The notes beneath the pieces were generated by a model. That model saw only the letters and a list, made by a program, of their open reading frames with translations. It searched no databases and was not told where the DNA came from. Of a DNA stretch of 5,239 bases, positions 1-5,193 are shown piece by piece. How positions within the stretch are numbered: position 1 is the stretch's first letter; every line of letters starts with the position of its first letter. The translations under genes were made by a program, and so were the position numbers. The DNA comes from an uncultured Clostridia bacterium (GTDB taxonomy: Bacteria; Bacillota; Clostridia; Oscillospirales; Oscillospiraceae): the NCBI GenBank assembly GCA_937907715.1, contig CALERM010000250.1, positions 1-5,239 on the forward strand, read 5' to 3'.

Positions 1-51
1 GCCGGCTTCAAGAAGGTCGCACAGGCTATGTACGAGCAGGGTGTGTTCTAA
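1..51 (+). CDS. gdhA: Glutamate dehydrogenase, C-terminal fragment (5' part outside window)
   Basis: Frame 1 reads the 16 residues AGFKKVAQAMYEQGVF and then TAA at 49-51. This matches the very conserved C-terminal end of hexameric glutamate dehydrogenases, which typically ends in a form like AGF-KVADAM--QGV. The family interconverts glutamate with 2-oxoglutarate plus ammonium using NAD(P)H in the cytoplasm, linking nitrogen assimilation to the TCA cycle. Only the last helix is visible, so no catalytic residue can be checked and cofactor preference cannot be told. A strong terminator follows 22 bases after the stop, consistent with the end of a transcription unit. The assignment rests on a short but distinctive tail. 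Confidence 0.8.
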   Translation, partial: AGFKKVAQAMYEQGVF

Positions 52-73
52 TCGGAACCTTCCAATAACCTAC

Positions 74-106
74 AAAATCCCGCTGGCGAAAGCCAGCGGG
101 ATTTTT
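74..106 (+). terminator. Intrinsic terminator of gdhA, probably bidirectional
   Basis: The stem is 74-87 paired with 92-105, with a GAAA tetraloop at 88-91. The GC-rich core is TCCCGCTGGC / GCCAGCGGGA and is flanked by A-run / T-run pairs. On the plus strand the stem runs into TTTTT (102-106), the classic rho-independent form. On the minus strand the same stem ends in TTTT, so it could also stop transcripts arriving from the convergent glycosylase gene, which has no better terminator of its own. Confidence 0.93.
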
Positions 107-115
107 GCGCAAATA

Positions 116-141
116 GCGGCTCCGGCAAATGCCGGAGCCGC
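116..141. repeat. Perfect palindromic hairpin, copy 1 of a repeated element
   Basis: GCGGCTCCGGC (116-126) pairs perfectly with GCCGGAGCCGC (131-141) around the loop AAAT. The same 11-bp stem recurs at 306-331 with only the loop changed to AATC. There is no T-run on either side, so it is not a standard terminator on its own. The conserved stem with a variable loop is what a dispersed intergenic palindrome (REP/BIME-like) would look like, but only two copies are visible here. Confidence 0.8.
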
Positions 142-142
142 A

Positions 143-174
143 CAGCGTGTCAAAAAAGTCTTTTTGACACGCTG
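143..174. repeat. Perfect 14-bp-stem hairpin
   Basis: CAGCGTGTCAAAAA (143-156) pairs with TTTTTGACACGCTG (161-174) around the loop AGTC. It begins one base after the previous palindrome. The A-run and T-run lie inside the stem next to the loop rather than after it, so this is not a normal terminator. Each arm contains TTGACA in one orientation, but no -10 hexamer lies at the right distance on either strand, so I do not call a promoter. Confidence 0.75.
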
Positions 175-177
175 AGG

Positions 178-212
178 CAGTTTTTCAAACTTTTTAAAAG
201 TTTAAAAAACTG
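178..212. repeat. AT-rich near-palindrome
   Basis: CAGTTTTT (178-185) pairs with AAAAACTG (205-212). A single C/A mismatch follows, then AAACTTTT (187-194) can pair with AAAAGTTT (196-203). The innermost pairs cannot all form because the loop would be too short. It follows the previous hairpin by three bases and belongs to the same tandem run of inverted repeats. Confidence 0.65.
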
Positions 213-225
213 GTTAATTGAACGC

Positions 226-252
226 GAAAGACACCCCTGATGGGTTTCTTTC
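226..252. repeat. Imperfect hairpin
   Basis: GAAAGA (226-231) pairs with TCTTTC (247-252), a C/T mismatch follows, and ACCC (233-236) pairs with GGGT (242-245) around the loop CTGAT. There is no T-run on either side. It is part of the hairpin run between the two convergent genes. Confidence 0.55.
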
Positions 253-262
253 ACACTATCTT

Positions 263-289
263 CCTTTCCGTAATCGTTACTCTGAAAGG
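263..289. repeat. Short imperfect hairpin
   Basis: CCTTTC (263-268) pairs with GAAAGG (284-289). After an unpaired C on one side and TCT on the other, GTAA (270-273) pairs with TTAC (277-280). This is weaker than its neighbours and could be chance in isolation. It is listed because it fills the gap between the other hairpins in regular spacing. Confidence 0.4.
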
Positions 290-305
290 TATTTCGGCAG
301 TCTGC

Positions 306-331
306 GCGGCTCCGGCAATCGCCGGAGCCGC
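306..331. repeat. Perfect palindromic hairpin, copy 2 of the repeated element
   Basis: The stem GCGGCTCCGGC (306-316) / GCCGGAGCCGC (321-331) is identical to that at 116-141; the loop is AATC instead of AAAT. It lies 12 bases downstream of the stop of the minus-strand glycosylase gene. It could therefore protect or help end that transcript, but no T-run follows on the minus strand (GCAGACTG comes next). Confidence 0.8.
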
Positions 332-343
332 TTTCATTTAATC

Positions 344-838
344 TTAATCGGAAAGCGCCGGAAGAAGGACGCTCCAGCTCTTCGTCAAACGCTCCACGCT
401 GTATGCAGCATTTGCAGGACTGGTCGATGGCAGAACCGTCGCCGGAAGACCGGTCTGCGCCAGCTGATAGCGTTCATACAGCCGGAACGCCGTCTGTCCG
501 TTGCAGAACACCGCGCCAATTTTTGCAGCGCGCAGAATGATCCCAAGATCTGTCGGAACCACGTCCCGGATGGAGCTGTCGCTTGAACCTTCGATGCGGC
601 ACGACGCGATCACGTCCCAAAGCGCAATCCGGTTTTCCAGCAGCATGCTGCGCTTTTCCTCCACTGTCTTTGGACACGGCACGCCGAGCACGCCGCTGAC
701 CACCCGCCAGAACCGGTTTTGCGGATGCCCATAGAAAAACGCGGCTTTGCGCGACTGGACCGACGGAAATGAGCCGAGAATCAGGATTTTCGACTGCCCG
801 TCATAGACCGGCGCAATCGGGTGCGTCACCTGCTCCAT
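344..838 (-). CDS. DNA-deoxyinosine (hypoxanthine/uracil) glycosylase, UDG superfamily family 6 type
   Basis: This 164-residue protein matches the small hypoxanthine-DNA glycosylase branch of the uracil-DNA glycosylase superfamily. Such enzymes cut the N-glycosidic bond of deaminated bases, hypoxanthine in particular, to start base excision repair. Visible motifs are motif 1 LGSFPSVQS (21-29), then YGHPQNRFW (36-44), WDVIASCRIEGSSD (74-87), a core strand GAVFCNGQTAF (108-118) and motif 2 LPSTSPANA (136-144). Asn41 in the second motif is close to the position of an Asn reported as important in the characterised archaeal enzyme; that equivalence is my inference. Length is normal for the family and the gene looks intact. 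The ATG shares its A with the TGA stop of the aldolase gene upstream (TGATG), and GGGAG lies about 8 bases before it, so it is the second gene of a coupled pair. A general mismatch-specific UDG is the alternative name. Confidence 0.88.
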   Translation of the reverse strand: MEQVTHPIAPVYDGQSKILILGSFPSVQSRKAAFFYGHPQNRFWRVVSGVLGVPCPKTVEEKRSMLLENRIALWDVIASCRIEGSSDSSIRDVVPTDLGIILRAAKIGAVFCNGQTAFRLYERYQLAQTGLPATVLPSTSPANAAYSVERLTKSWSVLLPALSD

Positions 839-1860
839 CAGAGGCTCCCGATCAGCGCGTCAACTGCATCCGGCTTCGTTGCCCACGAGCAGACAAAGCG
901 CATCGCCTCATGATTGTCGTCCACATGTCCGAATGCCTCAAAGGCAAAGTTCTTTTCCAGCTCCGCAATTTTCTCATGGCTCAGCACAACAAAGACCTGA
1001 TTGGTCGGTGACTGCGCATAGAGCGTATAGCCCTTTTCCTGCGCCGCCTTTGCAATGCGCTGTGCCTGCGCAACCGCATGGCGCGCCATATCGAGCCAGA
1101 GCCCGTCTTTGAAGTATGTGGAAAATTGCACGCCGAACAAAAAGCCCTTTGCGAACATGCCGCCGCGCTGCTTGATCATGTTGCGGAAATGCGGCTTGAG
1201 CGCGTCGTTCGTAATGACAACCGCCTCGCCGAACAGAAGCCCGTTTTTCGTGCCACCGATATAAAAAGCGTCGCAGTATTTTCCGAAATCTGTAATGTCG
1301 AGGTCGTTTCCCTGTGCAACCAGCGCTGCCGGCATGCGCGCGCCGTCGAGGAACAGGTAAAGATCATATTCCCGGCACACGTCATGCAGCGCCGCAAGCT
1401 CCGCTCTTGTGTAGATTGTTCCCAGCTCGGTGGCATCCGAGAGATAGACCATGCGCGGCAGCACCATGTGTTCGTCCTTGCCGTCGCAGTGGATGCGCAT
1501 AACCTCGCGCACCAGCGCAGGCGTGAGCTTTCCGTCCGACGCTTCGATCGCACAGACCTTGTGCCCGGACGACTCAATTGCGCCGGTCTCATGGACGTTG
1601 ATGTGCCCTGTCGTCGCGGCAATCACGCCCTCCCACGGGCGAAGGGCAGCGGAAATCACAATGGTATTTGCCAGTGTGCCGCCCACGACGAAATGAACGT
1701 CCGCGTTCGGGCAGGCAGTCAGGGTGCGGATGGTGTCCGCCGCTTGACGACAAAACGGGTCCATGCTGTAGCCGCAGGTGGTTTCAAAATTGCTGCGCGA
1801 GAGCGCCGCGAGGACGGAAGGATGCGCGCCCTCGGAATAGTCATTGCGGAACGAAATCAT
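838..1860 (-). CDS. Low-specificity threonine aldolase family PLP enzyme
   Basis: This 340-residue fold-type I PLP enzyme belongs to the threonine aldolase / beta-eliminating lyase family. The family cleaves L-threonine or allo-threonine to glycine and acetaldehyde in the cytosol. The N-terminus FRNDYSEGAHPSVL is typical of the Clostridia-type branch. Family features in order are the phosphate-binding segment GGTLAN (60-65), HINVHETGA (86-94) with a histidine expected to stack on the cofactor ring, LDGAR (171-175) with Asp172 for the pyridine nitrogen, and IGGTKNG (201-207) with Lys205 as the expected Schiff-base lysine. The protein is full length with no broken motif. The ATG at 1858-1860 has AAAGGAGA (1868-1875) upstream and a near-consensus promoter behind it, so it starts its own unit. 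The DNA glycosylase gene overlaps its stop. Stereospecificity and true substrate cannot be read from sequence; a related beta-hydroxy amino acid is possible. Confidence 0.88.
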   Translation of the reverse strand: MISFRNDYSEGAHPSVLAALSRSNFETTCGYSMDPFCRQAADTIRTLTACPNADVHFVVGGTLANTIVISAALRPWEGVIAATTGHINVHETGAIESSGHKVCAIEASDGKLTPALVREVMRIHCDGKDEHMVLPRMVYLSDATELGTIYTRAELAALHDVCREYDLYLFLDGARMPAALVAQGNDLDITDFGKYCDAFYIGGTKNGLLFGEAVVITNDALKPHFRNMIKQRGGMFAKGFLFGVQFSTYFKDGLWLDMARHAVAQAQRIAKAAQEKGYTLYAQSPTNQVFVVLSHEKIAELEKNFAFEAFGHVDDNHEAMRFVCSWATKPDAVDALIGSL

Positions 1861-1867
1861 GACGATC

Positions 1868-1875
1868 TCTCCTTT
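1868..1875 (-). promoter_or_regulatory. Ribosome binding site of the threonine aldolase gene
   Basis: On the minus strand AAAGGAGA precedes the ATG at 1860 with the spacer GATCGTC. It is a strong match to the anti-Shine-Dalgarno sequence and confirms this start. Confidence 0.85.
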
Positions 1876-1895
1876 TTCTGTCGTTTTACAGGCTT

Positions 1896-1924
1896 ATCAT
1901 AAGATTCTTTGCAGCAAAAGTCAA
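1896..1924 (-). promoter_or_regulatory. Sigma-A type promoter of the aldolase-glycosylase pair
   Basis: On the minus strand the -35 hexamer is TTGACT (1924-1919), the spacer is exactly 17 bases and the -10 hexamer is TATGAT (1901-1896). Each hexamer has one mismatch to consensus. Transcription should begin near 1889, giving a leader of about 30 bases with the ribosome binding site in it. The TGA stop of the upstream flippase gene (1923-1921) lies inside the -35 hexamer. Confidence 0.87.
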
Positions 1925-3450
1925 CCGCATTTTCCCCGCCGCAGGTGAAGGCTTCTTTGCAGCCACTGCCGGTCGTGCGCCGGAACGGTGTCCGTGAGTT
2001 CAAGAAACAGAACGAACACCGACGCAAAAAGCCCCGCCCGCAGAATCATCGCCGGAAGCAGTCCCCCGTCCGGAATGCAGCAGCACCCGCCGAGTCCCGA
2101 GAGCGCGCAGAATGCGGCGCGCGGCAGAAATTTTCCGTCCAGTCGGTAGCCCGTCACGCGCAGAAGCCTTCGGATGCTGAGATAAAAATTGACTGCGTGC
2201 GTAAAATAAAACGTCAGCACATACGCCATCATGCCGAAGCGCGGCAGCAGCAGGTATAAAAGCGCAACGTCCAGAACCGACGTAAAAACGTTGTAGCACA
2301 CACACGCCGTCTGTTCTCCGAAGCCCTTGAGCATGCCGTCGACCATTGCGTCCAGATAGAGCATGACCACCGACGGCGCAAACACGAGAAGATAATGCCC
2401 GCAGTCCGTGCTTTTGTAGATCATCTGCCCCAGCGCGCCGGAAAGCGCGCCCATGAGGCACGACGCGGCTAACGCGAACAGCAGTCCCATCCGCAGGCAG
2501 GTACCCGTCAGATGGTGTATGCGTGCCGTATTCTCCTCTGCGCGGCAGCGCGCCAGCTCCGGCACCAGAAGATCCGCCGCCGTATATAAAATTGCCGCCG
2601 GAAACATCAGAATCGGAAACACCATCGCGTGAATCGTGCCATACGCCGCCAACGACGCTTCCTCCGATCCACCGGCGCGCGCAAGCCCCCAGGGAATGAG
2701 AAACTGCTCGAGCGTCACAAGCCCCGAGCGAAGATATGCGCTCAGCGCCAACGGCACACAGAGCTTTGCCATACGTGCGTGCATGCCGCGCCGGCTCCCG
2801 ACCGCAGGAACCAGCGCAAACGTCTTTTTGAGCATATACAGCTGATACAGCGTGCTGCCAAGGCATGCCAGCGAGCTTCCCAGCACCATCGCGCAGCAGG
2901 CCGCTCCCGCATCCTGCCCCGCGCAGGCACGAAGCAGCGCCGCCGTGAGCAAAAGCCCTGCCACCCGTTCGACTGTCTCCACCCGCACAAGCTCCCGCAC
3001 CCTATCGCAGGCGGTAAAAAAGCCCGAGAGAATCGCGCACAGACAGTTAACCGGCAAAAATATGCCCAGCAGCCGCAGCGCGCCGGATGCTCGCACGTCT
3101 CCAATCCAGTGCGCCGCAGCAGCGTCGCTCAGGAAAAACAGCAACAGCCCCGCCAAGGTCGAGATAAGCGCCCCCGTTTTCAGGCAGCTTTCGATCGCGC
3201 GGCGCATACCGCCGGGGTTCTGCCTGCCGTATTCCTCGGCGCAAAGATACATTGCCGTCACGCGAAGACCCGAGAGCCCCAATGTCATGGCAAATCCGCC
3301 CACCGTCAGCACAAGCTGTAAAAGACCCAGCCCAGCCGCACCGACGGTGCCCGCCAGATAGCGCTGAAAGAGCATCGTGATGCCGCGCAGCAGCAGTTCA
3401 ATCAGCGTCAGCAGCAGCGCGTTTGAAAGCATCGAATGATTCGGACGCAA
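1921..3450 (-). CDS. SpoVB-like polysaccharide/lipid-linked oligosaccharide flippase (MOP/MATE superfamily)
   Basis: This 509-residue, strongly hydrophobic protein has about 14 membrane segments (roughly 9-29, 40-60, 89-110, 123-146, 162-178, 183-207, 229-258, 270-292, 318-342, 351-372, 383-403, 407-427, 443-461, 466-487), the usual count for MOP flippases. The N-terminal LTLIELLLRGITMLFQRYLAGTVGAAGLGLLQL pattern (split here as LTLIELL 14-20, then GTVGAAGLGLLQ 34-45), the PELA segment (297-300) and LKGFGEQ (374-380) resemble the SpoVB/YtgP branch. That branch is tied to spore cortex or cell-wall precursor export across the inner membrane. The substrate cannot be told. The start chosen is TTG at 3450, because a good ribosome binding site (GGGAAGGTGA) lies just before it; ATG at 3432 is an alternative giving 503 residues but has no such site. 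A hairpin overlaps the site. The stop lies in the next gene's -35 hexamer. Confidence 0.85.
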   Translation of the reverse strand: MRPNHSMLSNALLLTLIELLLRGITMLFQRYLAGTVGAAGLGLLQLVLTVGGFAMTLGLSGLRVTAMYLCAEEYGRQNPGGMRRAIESCLKTGALISTLAGLLLFFLSDAAAAHWIGDVRASGALRLLGIFLPVNCLCAILSGFFTACDRVRELVRVETVERVAGLLLTAALLRACAGQDAGAACCAMVLGSSLACLGSTLYQLYMLKKTFALVPAVGSRRGMHARMAKLCVPLALSAYLRSGLVTLEQFLIPWGLARAGGSEEASLAAYGTIHAMVFPILMFPAAILYTAADLLVPELARCRAEENTARIHHLTGTCLRMGLLFALAASCLMGALSGALGQMIYKSTDCGHYLLVFAPSVVMLYLDAMVDGMLKGFGEQTACVCYNVFTSVLDVALLYLLLPRFGMMAYVLTFYFTHAVNFYLSIRRLLRVTGYRLDGKFLPRAAFCALSGLGGCCCIPDGGLLPAMILRAGLFASVFVLFLELTDTVPAHDRQWLQRSLHLRRGKCG

Positions 3451-3490
3451 AAAATCACCTTCCCGTCCAGCTTATGGACAAGAAGGTGAT
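3449..3490 (-). terminator. Hairpin plus T-run between the membrane protein and flippase genes: intrinsic terminator or RBS-masking hairpin
   Basis: On the minus strand ATCACCTTC (3490-3482) pairs with GAAGGTGAT (3462-3454). A 2x2 internal loop follows, and then GTCCA (3479-3475) pairs with TGGAC (3469-3465) around a five-base loop. Six Ts (3454-3449) follow at once, and the hairpin starts 21 bases after the upstream stop codon, which is the form and place of a rho-independent terminator. However, the 3' arm is also the flippase ribosome binding site and the T-run enters its TTG start codon. The hairpin may thus limit both transcription into, and translation of, the flippase gene. Confidence 0.65.
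3454..3464 (-). promoter_or_regulatory. Ribosome binding site of the flippase gene, buried in a hairpin arm
   Basis: GGGAAGGTGAT on the minus strand lies three bases before TTG (3450-3448). It resembles the GGAGGTGAT consensus with one substitution. It decides in favour of the TTG start over the ATG at 3432, which has no purine-rich site within 5-15 bases. Nine of these eleven bases are paired in the hairpin at 3454-3490. Confidence 0.6.
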
Positions 3491-3511
3491 GACAGAACCG
3501 GCTTTCCCGAT

Positions 3512-4276
3512 TTATTTGAGCTGGAAGGTGTAGTACACCGCGCCGATGAGCTCGATGGCGATTGCCGCAAACATGCAGTAGTAGGCAAACAGCGCAGAGC
3601 CAAGCAGCAGGCATGCAATCAGGCAGCACGCCAGCACCGTACAGGCAACGTACAGAACCGTCGGGTTGAAGCAGACCGGGAAAACGGCATGCTTCTTGCC
3701 GAACAGGCAGATGCGTCCCTTGTCCTTTGCCGCACGGTTTGCCAGCAGCGCAACCGCCGCCAGCACCAGCGCCACGACTGCCGCCATAACAGCCGTTCTC
3801 GCGTTCAGCCCGAGCCCTTTGGAGTAGAAATAGAAGCAGAAGCCGGAGACAATTGCCGCGACCGAGAAGCAGAAAAACTCGCTGCGGTACAGGCAATAGA
3901 TGATGTACAGGCAGTAGACCGCCGCGTGCGCCATGTAAAGCGCCGTTGCATGCTCGGTCCAGAAATAGCGCAGGTCGAGCGCACACGCGCCCGCCAGCGC
4001 CGACAAAACGAACACATACAGGAACACTCTGCGGATCTTTTTGCCGCGCAGCAGAACATACGCCGCGGCGGACGCCACGCACAGCACCGCACAGAGCTTC
4101 CAGCAGATCTGGCTGGCGCGGTAGACAACGTCGAACGTATTCATGACCGCGTAAGTCTCCAGCACCCGCTGCACCGCGAGCATGGACAGAACCATCATTA
4201 CAAACGCTGCGCCGACCTTATAGACCGTCAGATCGCGCGGCTTATTTTTCACATTGGACTTTGTCGTATTACCCAT
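3512..4276 (-). CDS. Unknown multi-pass membrane protein
   Basis: I do not recognise this family. The chosen start gives 254 residues; using the in-frame ATG at 4285 gives 257. I prefer 4276 because the purine-rich AAAGG directly abuts the 4285 ATG (no spacing) but stands nine bases before the 4276 ATG. After a short, basic, polar N-terminus there are about eight membrane segments (257-residue numbering): 24-46, 60-79, 86-104, 113-133, 136-155, 164-184, 207-229 and 231-254. A polar, basic loop (183-200) separates the sixth and seventh. Cysteine content is high, 15 of 257, mostly inside membrane segments, with a CTVLACCLIAC cluster at 215-225. There are no signal, binding or catalytic motifs I can name. 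It follows rsmE by 25 bases and is probably co-transcribed with it; the gene after it is a flippase behind a hairpin. A role in the envelope is possible but only inferred from that neighbour. Confidence 0.8.
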   Translation of the reverse strand: MGNTTKSNVKNKPRDLTVYKVGAAFVMMVLSMLAVQRVLETYAVMNTFDVVYRASQICWKLCAVLCVASAAAYVLLRGKKIRRVFLYVFVLSALAGACALDLRYFWTEHATALYMAHAAVYCLYIIYCLYRSEFFCFSVAAIVSGFCFYFYSKGLGLNARTAVMAAVVALVLAAVALLANRAAKDKGRICLFGKKHAVFPVCFNPTVLYVACTVLACCLIACLLLGSALFAYYCMFAAIAIELIGAVYYTFQLK

Positions 4277-4301
4277 GATTTTCATCCTTTACCGTCACAC
4301 T

Positions 4302-5036
4302 CTAATCCAGCGCGCCCGCCGCGTACAAAACAGCCGTCAGCGCACAAAGCGGCGCTGTCTCGCAGCGCAGAATCCGCGGACCGAGGGAACAAATCTTCAT
4401 TCCGTTCTGCCCGGCAAACGCGACCTCGTCTTCGGAAAAGCCGCCCTCCGGACCTGTCATAATGCTGACGCTCTGATAGCCTCCGGCGCTTAAACACGCG
4501 CGGAGCGACTGCGTCTTTTCGTTTTCATAGGGAAACAGCGCCAGCTCACGTTCCGCCGCTTCCAGAACCGCCTCGCGGAACGAGCGCACAGCGCGCACCT
4601 GCGGAATCCTTCCGCGCCCGGACTGCTCGGCAGCCGACGCAGCAATTTTCTTCCAGCGCTCGAGCTTTTTGGAAAGCGTCTTTTCATCCAGCCGCGCCAC
4701 GCATCGGCTCGACGGGAACGCGACAATCTCACCCGCGCCCAGCTCCGTCGCCTTCTGAATGACATGTTCGAGCTTTTCCGCCTTGGCAAACGCCATATAG
4801 ACGCTGCAAAAAACGCCCGGCTCCGCGCGCGACGGTGCTTCGCTCTGCACAACCAGAGAGACCTGCTCCGGCGCAATATCGCTGATCACGCACTGAAAGT
4901 CCGTCCCCTTGGCGTCGCAGACCGTAACGCTCTCGCCGGGCTTTAGCCGCAGTACTCTGGCATGCGCCGCATTTTCCCCGGTCAGCACCAGAAATCTTGC
5001 GCCCGGCGCAGCCTCGGGAGCAAAGAACTTTGGCAT
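4302..5036 (-). CDS. rsmE: 16S rRNA (uracil1498-N3)-methyltransferase RsmE
   Basis: This 244-residue protein is the RsmE SPOUT-class methyltransferase, which uses S-adenosylmethionine to methylate N3 of U1498 of 16S rRNA in the assembled 30S subunit. An N-terminal PUA-like RNA-binding domain (about 1-70, beginning MPKFFAPE and containing HARVLRLKPGE at 25-35) is followed by the SPOUT domain. Family motifs are KAEKLEHVIQKATELG (85-100), SAAEQSGR (134-141), TGPEGGF (194-200) and the knot motif LGPRILRCETA (218-228), which forms the cofactor site. Length is typical. The frame is open upstream to 5102, but that would put the start inside the promoter; ATG at 5036 is preceded by GGAAGG (5046-5041) and matches the family N-terminus. 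The frequent partner prmA is not next to it here; a divergent tRNA gene is. The unknown membrane protein follows 25 bases later. Confidence 0.96.
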   Translation of the reverse strand: MPKFFAPEAAPGARFLVLTGENAAHARVLRLKPGESVTVCDAKGTDFQCVISDIAPEQVSLVVQSEAPSRAEPGVFCSVYMAFAKAEKLEHVIQKATELGAGEIVAFPSSRCVARLDEKTLSKKLERWKKIAASAAEQSGRGRIPQVRAVRSFREAVLEAAERELALFPYENEKTQSLRACLSAGGYQSVSIMTGPEGGFSEDEVAFAGQNGMKICSLGPRILRCETAPLCALTAVLYAAGALD

Positions 5037-5073
5037 CGTGCCTTCCTGCCTTTCCCATAGACGATCATTTTGT

Positions 5074-5102
5074 ATTATAGCAGACTGCGGCGCAATGCGC
5101 AA
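5074..5102 (-). promoter_or_regulatory. Extended -10 promoter of rsmE
   Basis: On the minus strand a perfect TATAAT (5079-5074) is preceded by TGC, forming the extended -10 motif TGnTATAAT. A weaker -35 candidate, TTGCGC (5102-5097), lies 17 bases away. The extended -10 would make up for the poor -35. Transcription should begin near 5067, about 30 bases ahead of the rsmE ATG, and probably covers the downstream membrane protein gene too. Confidence 0.8.
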
Positions 5103-5142
5103 GAGAAAATGTCATCCAGAAAAGAAAAGTTGAAAATTTTAG

Positions 5143-5171
5143 TTGACAAATTAGGATCTGGCGGTTATAAT
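5143..5171 (+). promoter_or_regulatory. Perfect consensus promoter of the tRNA-Leu gene
   Basis: TTGACA (5143-5148), a 17-base spacer and TATAAT (5166-5171) match the sigma-A/sigma-70 consensus at all 12 positions. An A/T-rich stretch just upstream (5120-5140, including GAAAATTTTAG) could act as an UP element. The expected start near 5178 leaves a 5' leader of about 15 bases for RNase P to remove. This strength is what stable RNA genes usually have. Confidence 0.93.
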
Positions 5172-5193
5172 AACTGAGCATTGGAGATGCAAT

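Noticed and set aside
143..174. TTGACA in both arms of the hairpin as possible -35 sites
   Set aside because: No -10 hexamer lies 16-18 bases away on either strand, and the motif follows from the palindrome itself.
116..331. A CRISPR array or transposon end, suggested by repeated palindromes
   Set aside because: There are only two identical units, with no regular spacers, no cas genes, no transposase and no clear target-site duplication. It is better described as a hairpin run of unknown origin.
218..586. Plus-strand open frame (122 codons) starting in the hairpin run and running into the glycosylase gene
   Set aside because: Its 3' two thirds are antisense to a gene with clear UDG-superfamily motifs, and I see no ribosome binding site or family features.
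1078..1902. Long plus-strand open frame (274 codons) antisense to the threonine aldolase gene
   Set aside because: The translation has no recognisable family features, has low-complexity His/Arg-rich composition, and is explained by codon bias of the real gene on the opposite strand. The minus-strand gene has intact PLP-enzyme motifs, a promoter and a ribosome binding site.
2629..3321. Plus-strand open frame (230 codons) antisense to the flippase gene
   Set aside because: It is rich in Arg, Gln, His and Pro with no domain, as expected for the complement of a hydrophobic GC-rich membrane protein gene.
3527..3539. Palindrome GGTGTA-G-TACACC near the end of the membrane protein gene, as a possible operator
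   Set aside because: It is short, lies in coding sequence and has no promoter near it. Part of it is already accounted for as the possible alternative partner of the flippase ribosome binding site.
3689..4462. Plus-strand open frame (257 codons) spanning the membrane protein and the end of rsmE
   Set aside because: It crosses two well-supported minus-strand genes and their junction, and has the same Arg/His/Gln-rich shadow composition.
5037..5102. N-terminal extension of rsmE by 22 codons to a TTG at 5102
   Set aside because: That codon lies in the -35 region, and the -10 and expected transcription start lie downstream of it. The family N-terminus and a good ribosome binding site support the ATG at 5036.
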